From: Planctomycetota bacterium
Lineage (GTDB): Bacteria; Planctomycetota; Planctomycetia; Planctomycetales; Planctomycetaceae
Length of the DNA: 64,000 bases
Reading direction: 5' to 3'
Assembly (NCBI GenBank): GCA_030836185.1
Contig: JAURQH010000093.1
Coordinates: 38,968 to 102,967, forward strand
The position numbers and the translations under genes were made by a program. The notes below the pieces were generated by a model. It was not told the origin of the DNA. It did not search any database and saw only the letters and a program-made list of their open reading frames with translations. Shown piece by piece: positions 45,146 to 55,121 of the stretch (position 1 is the stretch's first letter; every line of letters begins with the position of its first letter).

Positions 45146-45175
45146 CACTGGCGGGCAAGCCGCCAGTGCCACCCA
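45146..45175. repeat. Dispersed hairpin repeat (CACTGGCGG..CCGCCAGTG)
   Basis: CACTGGCGG-GCAAG-CCGCCAGTG folds into a 9-bp hairpin followed by CCACCC. The reverse complement, with two changes, is at 63025-63055. Confidence 0.85.
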
Positions 45176-45529
45176 ATAAGAGAATGAACCCTTTGCGTTT
45201 GTTTGCTCTTCGAGGCTTTGCCCATCGCGTCGGCCCCGGCGATTTCGTTGAACGCCCGGATCATTCCAATGACCACGAACGCAATCAGAACTCTCAAGTT
45301 GCGGTGATTTATCGCTTTATGCGTCTTTCACACAACGTCTCAAAACCGCTTCGCGTGATGTTTCGGCTTGAAAATCGCCTGTGAAGAGACTCCCTGTCGG
45401 GAGTTTATTTCCCAAAATCAGGCGTTTGCGCACCGACTTTTCACGCGACCTACACGATTTATTCATCACAAAGGAATAACGTCTTCACGCCGATCATGTC
45501 GATGCGCAAGGATGCATAGAAAGGTTGTC

Positions 45530-46675
45530 ATGATGACACACCGCATTTTTTATGGAGTTGCCGGCGAAGGACTTAGACACGCTTCGCGTGTGCTGTCCGT
45601 CATTGGGCATTTGCCCGAGTGTGAGATTCACGTCTTCACGTTCGGCAAGGCGTACGAATTCTTCCAGTCTCTCGACTACCCACATCTGCATCGCATCGAT
45701 GGTTTGATGTTTGCTTATACCGATGGTGTCGTCAATTATCGTAAGACGCTCTCGAATGCAGTGGCTTATTACTTCTCGGGACTCAACGAAAACCTGGCTT
45801 ACATCCAAGCTCAAGCCGATCTGTTGAAACCTGATTTGTTCATTACCGATTTTGAACCAGCCGTCATCCGTGCCGCCCATCTCATGAAGCAACCGGTTCT
45901 CTCGATTGACAACCAACACAAGTTTGTCGATTGTCGCGCACGCTCATTGCCGACCTATTTACAGATGTATGCAATGATGACCGGCACCTCGGTCAAAACG
46001 ATGGTGCCGTCTCCCACGCACTCGGTAGTCGCCACGTTTCATGCAGACCGACTGGAAGCCATTCACGATAACGTCACTCTGACCGGTGGTATCCTTCGTC
46101 GAGAAGTAGAAGAGCATGAGATTACAAACGACGGCTTTGTCCTCACGTATCTGCGCAAGAGTGTTTCGGAGTAGATTCTCGCTTCGCTGGCCGGATGTGG
46201 TCAGGAAGTACGTGTTTACGGAGCCTCACCCGAACAACGAATCGTCTATCGCGGGCAGTTTCGGTTTTTCGATCTCTCTCCCAATTTTGTTAATGACCTG
46301 GCGTCATGCGACCGTGTGATTGCTCCTGCTGGTAACCAACTCATCAGCGAATGCCGATACTTTCAAAAGTCAATTCTGGCGATCCCGGAGCCGGGTCAGT
46401 ACGAACAAGGCGTGAATGCCCATTTTGTCGAAGAAATCGGTCTGGGAAGAAGTTATGAGGTTGACCAACTCTCCTCAGACGCCGTAAACACCTTTATTTC
46501 CCGCTTCAATTGCTCTTCGGAACGGATTCCGAACGGGATTTCCGATGTGATTCACGTGATCCGACAACATCTTCCTTCCGTATTCAGCGTTGAATCGCAA
46601 GCCGGATCTGGCGAAGATGTTAAGACGAGACCGGGGATACATCGGAAAGATGATCCCCACCTGAAAATGACGTAA
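45530..46675 (+). pseudogene. Glycosyltransferase (MJ1255/TIGR00661-like) interrupted by an in-frame amber codon
   Basis: The frame starts at ATG 45530 with AAAGG upstream and would run 381 residues to TAA at 46675. The N-terminal half matches MurG-like glycosyltransferases of the MJ1255 family (HRIFYGVAGEGLRHASR, LKPDLFITDFEPAVIRAAHL, VLSIDNQHKFVDC). Codon 215 (46172-46174) is TAG, between VLTYLRKSVSE and ILASLAGCGQEVRVYG. After it the C-terminal donor-binding half continues unbroken (CDRVIAPAGNQLISECRYF, ILAIPEPGQYEQGVNA). A CAG-to-TAG change would explain it. The next gene, an LpxH-like phosphoesterase, starts within 13 bp, so the pair was an operon. Confidence 0.87.
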
Positions 46676-46687
46676 GTGAGGACCATG

Positions 46688-47566
46688 ATGCAGGATGTCA
46701 AAACCCTGTTTCTGTCGGATGTTCATTTGGGCAGCCGACACGCACAGACCAAAGCACTTCTGGAATTTCTGAACGATGTTGAGGAGCACTCACCGCCTGA
46801 GAAGCTCTACATCATCGGAGACTTTATTGACGGGTGGAAGCTGAAGCGTAAGTGGAAGTGGAACAACGAATCGAACCTCATTCTTCGCAAGATTTTGTCC
46901 TTCGCATCACAAGGGACAGAAGTTTTTTACATTGCCGGTAACCACGATGACTTTCTGCGCACGTTCATGCAAGAATTCCAGATTGTTGAATTCGGCAACA
47001 TCAATGTGGGTGACGAATACATTCACGAAACCGCTGATGGCAAGAAGTTACTCATCCTCCACGGCGACCAGTTCGATTTGGTGACACGCTATGCGAGTTG
47101 GGTGAGTAAAGTCGGCGATGTCGGTTACGAGTTTTTGCTGAAACTCAACACATACGTCAACGCCATCCGTTCAATTTTCACCGATCAAAAGTGGTCTCTC
47201 TCGAAAGCCGTCAAAGGCAAGGTCAAAAAAGCGGTCAACTTTGTTGGCGACTTCGAGAAGTATCTTTCGAAACACTCGCGGGAACAAGGTTGTGATGGAT
47301 GTGTTTGCGGACATATTCACACTCCCGAGATGAAAGTTTGGGACGATGGTTTTCTCTACTGTAACACGGGTGACTGGGTCGAATCGTGTACGGCGATCAT
47401 CGAAGACTCCACCGGTCGTCTGACTCTCTACAAGCATTATGATTACCAGCGATTGCAGAAAACGCACATCAATTCCGAGGAGCTGGCCGAAGTAGTCAGC
47501 GAGCAGATGCCGAGCTTCAGTTTCTCCGACCCCGAACTGGTCCCGGCCATCGAAGACGATATTTGA
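46688..47566 (+). CDS. LpxH-like calcineurin-type phosphoesterase
   Basis: The 292-residue protein has the metallophosphoesterase motifs in order: SDVHLGSR (D11, H13), GDFIDGW (D45), AGNHDDFL (N85, H86), ILHGDQFD (H125) and CGHIHTPEM. Two metals would be bound. LpxH removes UMP from UDP-2,3-diacylglucosamine in lipid A synthesis; homologues of this type next to a TIGR00661-like glycosyltransferase occur in several phyla and may act on other lipid-linked sugars. I start it at ATG 46688 with GAGG 6 bp upstream; GTG 46676 directly after the previous stop is possible. Substrate is not proven. Confidence 0.87.
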   Translation: MQDVKTLFLSDVHLGSRHAQTKALLEFLNDVEEHSPPEKLYIIGDFIDGWKLKRKWKWNNESNLILRKILSFASQGTEVFYIAGNHDDFLRTFMQEFQIVEFGNINVGDEYIHETADGKKLLILHGDQFDLVTRYASWVSKVGDVGYEFLLKLNTYVNAIRSIFTDQKWSLSKAVKGKVKKAVNFVGDFEKYLSKHSREQGCDGCVCGHIHTPEMKVWDDGFLYCNTGDWVESCTAIIEDSTGRLTLYKHYDYQRLQKTHINSEELAEVVSEQMPSFSFSDPELVPAIEDDI

Positions 47567-48415
47567 TTAGCGTGGTTTTTCCGCCACAATCAATCCATAT
47601 TTCATGCAACCGGTTTTGAAGGCTTTGTCGAGACGGAAAAGCGTTCTCACAAACACGCGATTTTTCTTAGAAGCATCGAGTAGAAATTTCCAATACGCGG
47701 GTGTGCATAAAATTTTGCCAATGGCCCTACGGACACAAATCTGCCAAGTCTTGGCGACCTGTTGAGATAAGTCTTCTTGTTCGATCACTTCGAAGCCTGC
47801 CGAGGTCACCATGTCGGCACATTCGCTCGGTGTGGGCATATGAGTCAATCGACCTTCCGTAATAATCGGAGCGAGCAATTTTTTCCGCTGATAAGTGGTT
47901 GGTTCTTCAGAGGTCATCCAGACACACAACACCATTCGACCGCCCGGCTTGAGAACTCGAAATGCTTCCGACAGAAACTTGGTCTGATCGGGCATGTGAG
48001 TGAAACATTCGATGCCTAATACCGCGTCGAATTGCGACTCGGGAAAATCATTCTCCATCCAGTTCTTCAGCAGAATATTCGGATTTCCGTCAGTCACCTG
48101 CTGAGTTCTAGCATATTCATATTGTTTCTCGGAGACCGTGACTCCCGTCACTCGGGAGTTGTAGTCTGCGGCGAGAACGCGTGATGTGCCGCCGTAACCA
48201 CAACCGACATCACAGACCTCGGCATCCTGCGCACGGGCTTTTTCCGCCACAAGATCAATCATATTGCGCACCGCCACTTCCACCGATTCCCGGCCATTGA
48301 GCCACAAACCGTGATGAAGATGTTCTCCCCACAGCGCGCGATAATATTCATCGAGATCGTTATAATGCTCGGCAACATCGGTCGGACTGGCGGAAGTCAT
48401 GACGGCTTGATTCAA
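47567..48415 (-). CDS. SAM-dependent methyltransferase, tocopherol-methyltransferase-like
   Basis: The 282-residue class I methyltransferase has the N-terminal DEYYRALWGEHLHHGLW segment shared with gamma-tocopherol and glycine/sarcosine methyltransferases. SAM-binding motif I is VCDVGCGYGGTSRVLA and the acidic loop is GVTVSEKQYEYA. LGIECFTHMPDQ and LKPGGRMVLCVWM supply later motifs. The start is TTG at 48415, with AGGAG 7 bp upstream; ATG 48400 is an alternative. It could methylate a quinone, tocopherol-like lipid or small amine. Its stop abuts the stop of the phosphoesterase gene on the other strand. Confidence 0.87.
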   Translation of the reverse strand: MNQAVMTSASPTDVAEHYNDLDEYYRALWGEHLHHGLWLNGRESVEVAVRNMIDLVAEKARAQDAEVCDVGCGYGGTSRVLAADYNSRVTGVTVSEKQYEYARTQQVTDGNPNILLKNWMENDFPESQFDAVLGIECFTHMPDQTKFLSEAFRVLKPGGRMVLCVWMTSEEPTTYQRKKLLAPIITEGRLTHMPTPSECADMVTSAGFEVIEQEDLSQQVAKTWQICVRRAIGKILCTPAYWKFLLDASKKNRVFVRTLFRLDKAFKTGCMKYGLIVAEKPR

Positions 48416-48611
48416 GGGGTTTCTCCTTTTTGAAATCTGATTTTATCAGCTTGATCGCGGATTACAGCAGCTACAGCCAATTTTGCCGTCGGAATCGTAA
48501 TCTAAAGGCTGGAAACCATCCTCTGCTTTGGGCAAGATAGATCATTCTTTCTGAAATCACATGCTGCGCGACGAACACTTTGTTCCGATCGCGTTCTTCC
48601 ACGAGGACGAT

Positions 48612-50270
48612 ATGAGTCTGGTTAAAATTGCTGGCGGCGCGGTTTACGATCCGAAAAATGACATTGATGGAGACATCAAGGATATCTGGATTCAGGATGG
48701 TCGTGTGATTGATGCGCCCACTGATCCAGAGACCAAACCGGATCGCGAAATTGATGCCCGCAGCATGGTGGTGATGCCGGGCGGTGTTGATATGCATTGT
48801 CATATAGCCGGGCCGAAAGTGAATACGGCTCGCAAATTGATGCCCGATAATAAACGGACCGCGAAACCCGTCATGAGAACGCCGTTCACGCGTTCGGGAA
48901 CAACGGGCGCTGTTCCGAGTACTTTTGCAACCGGCTATCTTTACGCGGGATTGGGTTATACGACCGCCTTTGATGCGGCAGTTCCTCCACTCACGGCACG
49001 ACATGCTCATGAAGAATTGCAGGATACGCCGGTCCTCGACAAAGGCTTCTATGTGATGATGGGGAACAATCACTACCTCATGAAGAAGATTGCCGCTGAG
49101 GAGCATGATCTCGGAAAAGCCTACGTGGCGTGGTTGTTGGGGGCCGCGAAAGGTTATGCGGCCAAAATTGTGAATCCGGGTGGAGTCGAAGTCTGGAAAT
49201 CAACCGGCGGTAACGCGAAAGGTTTCAACGACAAGATTGATTACTTCAACGTCTCGCCGCGCGAGATTGTCCAGAACATTGCCCGGTACACGAACGAATT
49301 GGGGCTCCCACATCCGGTTCATATTCACTGCAACAATCTTGGTATTCCCGGGAACTGGGAAACGACCTTGGAAACAATGAAGGCCCTCGACGGCTTAAAA
49401 GGGCATCTGACTCACATTCAGTTTCACAGTTACGGCGGACATCCCGACGATCAGGGGACGTTTTGTTCTGAAGTTCCCAAGTTGGTGGAGTACGTGAACT
49501 CTCACCCCAACCTCACCGTCGATGTCGGCCAAGTCATGTTCGGCGAAACAACGTCGATGACAGGCGACGGCCCCCTCGGTTACTTCTTGCATAAAGTGAC
49601 CGGACGCAAGTGGTTCAGCGGCGATACAGAAATGGAAGCCGGTTGCGGGATCGTTCCCATCACTTACAAAGACAAGTCGATGGTCCACGGACTTCAGTGG
49701 GCCATTGGTCTCGAATGGTATCTGTTGATGAATGATCCGTGGCGAGTGGCAATGAGTACCGACCATCCTAACGGCGGTTCCTTCATGGCGTACCCGGAAA
49801 TCATTTCTTTACTGATGAGTAAGGCGAAGCGGGAAGAAGTTCTCGACCGGGTGCCGGCGCGTGTCCGCGAACGATGTACTCTGAGCGATATCGACCGTGA
49901 ATACACGATGAACGAAATTGCCATCATCACGCGAGCCGCCCCGGCCAAGATGCTGGGTCTCAAGAACAAAGGACATTTAGGAGCGGGAGCCGATGGCGAT
50001 GTCACCATCTATAATCCCGACGACGATATTCAATTGATGTTCGAACTGCCCCGCTATGTGATCAGCAAGGGAGACGTGATCGTTGAAGACACGGAATTAC
50101 GAATGGACACGCGCGGCAAAACATTGCATGTTGAGCCCTCATTCGACGAAGACGCTCTGCCGTCAATTAAAGAGTGGTTCGAGCAGTTTTATACGATTCG
50201 TTTCCGCAACTATCCCGTTGATGCTCACTACCTGCAAAACCCGGAACTGATCGATTGTGATCATGATTAA
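48612..50270 (+). CDS. fhcA: Formylmethanofuran dehydrogenase/formyltransferase-hydrolase subunit A
   Basis: The 552-residue amidohydrolase-fold protein matches FhcA/FmdA: KIAGGAVYDPKNDIDGDI at the start, GGVDMHCHIAGPKVNTARKL (metal ligands H62, H64), HPVHIHCNNLGIPGNWETT and STDHPNGGSF. In bacteria, FhcABCD releases formate from formyl-methanofuran analogues at the end of the tetrahydromethanopterin C1 oxidation pathway. The other Fhc subunits are not in the window, as is usual for scattered planctomycete C1 genes. I start it at ATG 48612, with GAGG 5 bp upstream; a frame extension to 48561 lacks homology. Confidence 0.93.
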   Translation: MSLVKIAGGAVYDPKNDIDGDIKDIWIQDGRVIDAPTDPETKPDREIDARSMVVMPGGVDMHCHIAGPKVNTARKLMPDNKRTAKPVMRTPFTRSGTTGAVPSTFATGYLYAGLGYTTAFDAAVPPLTARHAHEELQDTPVLDKGFYVMMGNNHYLMKKIAAEEHDLGKAYVAWLLGAAKGYAAKIVNPGGVEVWKSTGGNAKGFNDKIDYFNVSPREIVQNIARYTNELGLPHPVHIHCNNLGIPGNWETTLETMKALDGLKGHLTHIQFHSYGGHPDDQGTFCSEVPKLVEYVNSHPNLTVDVGQVMFGETTSMTGDGPLGYFLHKVTGRKWFSGDTEMEAGCGIVPITYKDKSMVHGLQWAIGLEWYLLMNDPWRVAMSTDHPNGGSFMAYPEIISLLMSKAKREEVLDRVPARVRERCTLSDIDREYTMNEIAIITRAAPAKMLGLKNKGHLGAGADGDVTIYNPDDDIQLMFELPRYVISKGDVIVEDTELRMDTRGKTLHVEPSFDEDALPSIKEWFEQFYTIRFRNYPVDAHYLQNPELIDCDHD

Positions 50271-50392
50271 GATTTTGGTCAGCAAGGTTGCCTTCTCTAC
50301 TCAAATCGAGAGAGATCTGGTTGACTTGGGATAGTCTCTCCGCGTCTACTGGAGCCTTGGTTTGTAGATATTTCACACACAAGGATCTGACG

Positions 50393-51571
50393 ATGATTGT
50401 GTCTCGAACGGCGTTGACGGCCGTACTGTGTTCATTGTGTCTCTGCCTGACAGTCAACGAATCGACCTCGGCTGCAGATTTTGAATTTCAGGATGGCGAT
50501 CAAATCGTGATGCTGGGGAGCACATTTATCGAACGTGCGCAACGGTACGGCTATCTGGAGGCCGAATTGACGGCGGCTCTTGCCGGGCAAGGCAAGAATG
50601 TCACGTTTAGAAATCTGGGATGGAGTGGTGACACCGTGTGGGCCGAGTCGCGAGGCATTTTTGATGCTCCCGCCGCAGGTTACAAACGGATGATCGAACA
50701 AGTGACGGGACTCAAACCGACCGTCATCATTTTCTATTACGGCGCGAATGAAGCTCATGCGGGCCAAGCCGGTCTCGCTGCATTTCTCAAGCAATACAAT
50801 CAGCTTTTGGATGATTTGAAGCCGACCAAAGCCCGCTATGTGTTGATATCGCCTCTCGACCATTTGCGGTTCAGTGAACGACATCCTGATCCGACGGACT
50901 ACAACGCAAAAGCCAGCACCTATCGCGATGCTATTGAGAAGTTGGCGACAGAGAGACAAGCCCGGTTCGTCGATCTCACAGGGCCGTTAGGAACGAAGGC
51001 TCCTTTAGGGACTCTCGAAGACCCGATTGCCACGCCGGGAGAATACCTGAGCGACACGGGAGTTCATTTGAACGCATTCGGTTACAAGACGATTGCGCAG
51101 GTGATCCGTCATCAATTGGTCGGCCCGACTGAGACCAAAACTCTTTCACTGGCAGGAGTCGGCAACAATCAGGAATTAAAACTTCCTCGCGTTTTGATGC
51201 CGGGGGCTTTTGTCCCCTCGGCAATGTTTTCAGTGAAGAGCCTGAAAGAAGGTCGCTACAGTTTACAGGTAGAGGGAGAAGATGTGCTGACGCTCTCAGA
51301 ACATCAATGGGAGGACGGTATTCCTCTTTATCCCCTTGATTTCGTCCGCTTTGAAAAACTGCGTTCGACCATCGTGAAAAAGAACGAACTCTACTTCCAT
51401 CGCTGGCGGCCACAAAATATCACTTACCTGTTCTTGTTCCGTAAACACGAACAGGGGCAAAATGCCTCGGAGATTCCACTGTTCGATCCTTTGGTGGATG
51501 AACAGGAACAGTTGATTCGCAAATTGAGTCAGCCTTCGACATATAAAGTGACGCTCAAACCAGCGAGCTAA
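50393..51571 (+). CDS. Exported SGNH/GDSL-like protein with altered block I
   Basis: The 392-residue protein starts at ATG 50393 with AAGGA 7 bp upstream. A signal peptide (ALTAVLCSLCLCLTVNES) precedes an SGNH-hydrolase-like domain. Block III YYGANEAHAG and block V DTGVHLNAFGY (Asp-His) are present. Block I reads MLGSTFIER, so the usual G-D-S serine is shifted or lost. A beta-rich domain of about 150 residues follows. The following PVC-cytochrome gene starts about 60 bp later, so co-expression is likely. Such pairs are common in planctomycetes; the activity is unknown. Confidence 0.84.
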   Translation: MIVSRTALTAVLCSLCLCLTVNESTSAADFEFQDGDQIVMLGSTFIERAQRYGYLEAELTAALAGQGKNVTFRNLGWSGDTVWAESRGIFDAPAAGYKRMIEQVTGLKPTVIIFYYGANEAHAGQAGLAAFLKQYNQLLDDLKPTKARYVLISPLDHLRFSERHPDPTDYNAKASTYRDAIEKLATERQARFVDLTGPLGTKAPLGTLEDPIATPGEYLSDTGVHLNAFGYKTIAQVIRHQLVGPTETKTLSLAGVGNNQELKLPRVLMPGAFVPSAMFSVKSLKEGRYSLQVEGEDVLTLSEHQWEDGIPLYPLDFVRFEKLRSTIVKKNELYFHRWRPQNITYLFLFRKHEQGQNASEIPLFDPLVDEQEQLIRKLSQPSTYKVTLKPAS

Positions 51572-51633
51572 TGATCTCGATATTTTTGCTGTCTATTTCC
51601 GATTCCAATTGGTTTTCAAGAAGGACACTCTCG

Positions 51634-54600
51634 ATGCCATCGCGAGTTTATTTTTCCATACTGTGCCTCGTCTTGTCTCAATCGTCTGTCGTCTTCGCGC
51701 AACGCGATTTGAAAGACATTCCGATTCCCGACCCCAAGCTCGAACAAGAGACATTTATTCTGGCCGAGGGGTTTGAAGTCAATCTGTATGCTGCCGATCC
51801 GTTGTTGGCAAAACCGATTCAAATGAACTTCGATGAACGGGGCCGTTTGTGGGTCGCCAGTTCGGAAGTTTATCCACAGATTGAACCGGGACAAGAAGCC
51901 AACGACAAGATTCTGGTTCTTGAAGATACCGACAATGATGGCGTTGCCGATTCGACAAATATTTTTGCCGATGGTTTGCTGATTCCAACCGGAGTTATTC
52001 CCGGCGATGGTGGTGCCTATGTCGCGAACAGTACCGAGCTCTTACACATGACCGACAACGACGGTGATGGCAAAGCGGATCGTACACGAGTGATCCTGTC
52101 CGGTTTCGGAACCGAAGACACTCACCACATTCTACACACACTGCGCTGGGGGCCGGATGGCTTGTTGTACTTTAATCAATCGATCTACATTCATAGCCAC
52201 TTGGAAACTCCGCATGGTGTGAAGCGATTAAATGGAGGCGGCATCTGGCAATTTCGTCCTGAGACGATGGAACTCGATATTCATATGCGAGGGCTGGTCA
52301 ACAGTTGGGGCCATCACTTCGACAAGTATGGCCAATCGTTTGCTACCGATGGAGCAGGTGGAGAAGGCATCAATTACATTATTCCGGGAGCGTACTACTT
52401 AACCGCCGTCGGCGCTGATCGAATCGTTCGTGGTTTGAATCCCGGAAGTCCTAAGCATTGTGGGTTAGAGATCGTCACTGGTCGCCATCTTCCCGAAGAC
52501 TGGCAAGGGACGATGGTCACTAACGACTTCCGTGGGCACCGTGTTTGTCGATTTAAGTTGACCGATGATGGAGCCGGATTCGCTTCACGCGAGCAAGAAG
52601 AAGTGATCAAATCCAATCACGTCGCCTTCCGACCGATTGACGTCAAAGTGGGGCCGGATGGAGCGATCTACATTGCCGACTGGTACAACCCAATCATCCA
52701 ACATGGTGAAGTCGATTTCCGAGATCCCCGGCGTGACCACACGCACGGACGTATCTGGCGTGTCTCACGAAAAGGTGCCCCACAGGTTGAACCACCCAAG
52801 TTAGCAGAAGCCTCAACGGGAGAACTTTTAAACCATTTGAAGTCGTCCGAAGAATTTACTCGCACCCATGCGAAAAGACTCTTGCGAGAACGGCAAATTG
52901 AAGCTGGTATTATTTCGTCTCTTGAAACCTGGATCGCCCAACTCGATGCATCTCACCCCGATTTCGAACGGCACCTCCTCGAAGGATTGTGGACGTATCA
53001 AGCGGCTAACACCGTTGATCGTGGAATGCTGGAACGATGTCTCAATTCACAAACACCCGAAGTCCGCGCGGCTGCGGTGAGAGTTCTCGGTGCCTGGAAA
53101 GACCGAATCGATCATCCACTCGGGTTGCTCGCTGGCGCAGTGGCCGACGAACATCCCCGCGTGCGTCTCGAAGCGGTTCGTGTGTTGGGGCAGATTCCAA
53201 AGGCTCAATCTTTTGAAATTGCTTTGAACGCGCTCGACAAGCCAGTCGATCAATTCCTCGATTATGGATTGTCGCTCACGGCCAAAGAATTAAGAAATGT
53301 GTGGTTACCCGAGTTACAAGCGGGACGGCTGAATTTCGGCGGCAACCCGCAACATCTGATTTTTGCCTATCAAACTCTCGGTCAATCAGTCTCTGTAAAA
53401 CCATTGGTTAATCTGCTGAACTCTGACAAACTCTCTCCTGAGCAGCGGGAAGACGTTCAGTCGGCCATCGCTTCTTTGGGCAATCCACAGGATCTCGCGT
53501 TATTGATTGATTTGGTCAAGGCAAACGAAACACCCACGAACCGCAAAGTCTCCCTGCTCAACTCACTGGTCGCAGCAACAGAGAGCCGCAAGGTGATCCC
53601 TGGAGGCTCTCTCGACGTTGTTGCCGAATGGTTGAACTCAACAGAGCCTGCGTTACAACAGTCTGCGGCAAGAGCGGCGGGATCGTGGAAACTTGATTCC
53701 ATGCGACCTGCGCTCGAAAAACTGGCTCAGTCTGGCGATACGCTGGCTGCCCGAATTGCCGCCATTGATGGTCTGAAACGTATGGGAGGCGACTTGAAAC
53801 CGGTCCTTGTCCCCATCGCGAATCAGGCAGATTCACCTTACTCTGTTCGAGAAGCGGCCATCATATCGCTTGTTTCTTCTGCTCCCGGTAAAGCCGCCGA
53901 GCTAGCAGTACAAATGTGGCAATCAGAGGCGGAAGATGTTCCCGTTGATAACATTATGAATGTTCTGTTACAGCAGAAGAATGGACCGGCAGTTCTTCTG
54001 AAAGCGGTCAGTACAACGACTCTTCCCGGTGACAATGCCAAACAAGCTCTCCGTGTGATCTCGGCTTCTGGACGTAAGTTTACGCAGTTAGAACAAGGAC
54101 TCGCAAAAGCGGGCAACATTAAAACTGGTCCTGTGGTCCTCTCGAAGGAAGAGATGGATCACATGGTTTCACTCGTCACCAACAAAGGCAATGCGGCTCT
54201 CGGAGAACGCATCTTCCGTCGAGAGTCGATCTCTTGCTTCAAGTGTCATGCCATCGGTGGTGCGGGAGGCAAAGTCGGTCCCGATATGATCAGTTTGGGT
54301 GCAAGTGCTCAAGTCGATTATATCATCGAGTCGCTGTTGAATCCGAATGCCAAGGTCAAAGAAAATTATCACACGGTCATCGTTGTGACTGACGAGGGAA
54401 AAACATACAGCGGCATCAAACTCCGCCAGACCGATAAAGAACTGGTTCTACGCGATGCCGAAGATAAAGAAATTCGGATTGCTCTCGACGAAATTGACGA
54501 ACAAGCAGACGGTTCGTCGATCATGCCGGCCGGCTTGACTGAAAAATTGACCGAAGAGGAATTGGTTCATCTCGTCCGGTTTCTTTCAGAACTTGGAAAA

Positions 54601-55101
54601 CTGGGAGACTATGCCGTCGTCAAAACTCCCTTGGCCCGCAAGTGGCAAATACTCATGCCTGATAAAGATTCTCGCTATCAGCTTCGTCGTAAAGGGTTTG
54701 GTGTTACGGCGACAAACGCCCCCGAACTGACTTGGAAGACCGAATACTCACAAGTGAACGGTTCGCTACCTTACGATGATATTTTGAACTACAACTTTGG
54801 CTCGACTCCCGGGCGTGGGGGCTTGAAACCGATTCGCTCGCAGGATGCGATGGTCTTCATCAGAACCGAAGTGAATGTTTCATCGGCAGGAACAGCGGAA
54901 TTCCTGTTCGATTCTCCCAATGGATTGACGCTGTGGGTCGATGAGATTCCGACCGAAGTCGCTCCTGCCATCAAGCTCGACTTGTCACCCGGCGTCCATC
55001 GAATTTCATTGGCCGTGAACCTCTCAGAGCGTGGCCCGCATCCGCTGAAGATCATTTTGGGTGAATCAACGGCACAACTGCAATTCGTCAATGGTAAGTG
55101 A
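51634..55101 (+). CDS. PVC-type CxxCH cytochrome with dehydrogenase propeller and HEAT repeats
   Basis: The 1,155-residue exported protein starts at ATG 51634 with AAGGA 8 bp upstream; ATG 51571, overlapping the previous stop as TAATG, is an alternative. After a signal peptide (FSILCLVLSQSSVVFAQ) comes a membrane-bound-dehydrogenase-type beta-propeller (FDERGRLWVASSEVYPQ, WGPDGLLYFNQS, KVGPDGAIYIADWYNP). HEAT-like helical repeats follow (VRAAAVRVLGAWKD, VRLEAVRVLGQIPK). A class I cytochrome c with C868-F-K-C871-H872 is at about 850-990, and the C-terminus is a beta domain. Such proteins are a hallmark of the PVC superphylum and are thought to oxidise sugars outside the cell. Confidence 0.92.
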   Translation: MPSRVYFSILCLVLSQSSVVFAQRDLKDIPIPDPKLEQETFILAEGFEVNLYAADPLLAKPIQMNFDERGRLWVASSEVYPQIEPGQEANDKILVLEDTDNDGVADSTNIFADGLLIPTGVIPGDGGAYVANSTELLHMTDNDGDGKADRTRVILSGFGTEDTHHILHTLRWGPDGLLYFNQSIYIHSHLETPHGVKRLNGGGIWQFRPETMELDIHMRGLVNSWGHHFDKYGQSFATDGAGGEGINYIIPGAYYLTAVGADRIVRGLNPGSPKHCGLEIVTGRHLPEDWQGTMVTNDFRGHRVCRFKLTDDGAGFASREQEEVIKSNHVAFRPIDVKVGPDGAIYIADWYNPIIQHGEVDFRDPRRDHTHGRIWRVSRKGAPQVEPPKLAEASTGELLNHLKSSEEFTRTHAKRLLRERQIEAGIISSLETWIAQLDASHPDFERHLLEGLWTYQAANTVDRGMLERCLNSQTPEVRAAAVRVLGAWKDRIDHPLGLLAGAVADEHPRVRLEAVRVLGQIPKAQSFEIALNALDKPVDQFLDYGLSLTAKELRNVWLPELQAGRLNFGGNPQHLIFAYQTLGQSVSVKPLVNLLNSDKLSPEQREDVQSAIASLGNPQDLALLIDLVKANETPTNRKVSLLNSLVAATESRKVIPGGSLDVVAEWLNSTEPALQQSAARAAGSWKLDSMRPALEKLAQSGDTLAARIAAIDGLKRMGGDLKPVLVPIANQADSPYSVREAAIISLVSSAPGKAAELAVQMWQSEAEDVPVDNIMNVLLQQKNGPAVLLKAVSTTTLPGDNAKQALRVISASGRKFTQLEQGLAKAGNIKTGPVVLSKEEMDHMVSLVTNKGNAALGERIFRRESISCFKCHAIGGAGGKVGPDMISLGASAQVDYIIESLLNPNAKVKENYHTVIVVTDEGKTYSGIKLRQTDKELVLRDAEDKEIRIALDEIDEQADGSSIMPAGLTEKLTEEELVHLVRFLSELGKLGDYAVVKTPLARKWQILMPDKDSRYQLRRKGFGVTATNAPELTWKTEYSQVNGSLPYDDILNYNFGSTPGRGGLKPIRSQDAMVFIRTEVNVSSAGTAEFLFDSPNGLTLWVDEIPTEVAPAIKLDLSPGVHRISLAVNLSERGPHPLKIILGESTAQLQFVNGK

Positions 55102-55121
55102 AGAACAGCAAAGAACGATTT

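Larger units (their letters stand above)
44432..45529. other. Long repeat-bearing intergenic region
   Basis: This 1.1-kb gap lies between the His-rich gene and the glycosyltransferase gene. It contains repeats at 45061-45106 and 45146-45175, a CACGAA-type degenerate repeat around 44900-44970 (ATCCGCG.. GTGATATCCGCG) and a small hairpin at about 45389-45404 (ACTCCCTGTCGGGAGT). Short open frames in it have no start signal or family features and are not called. Confidence 0.65.
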
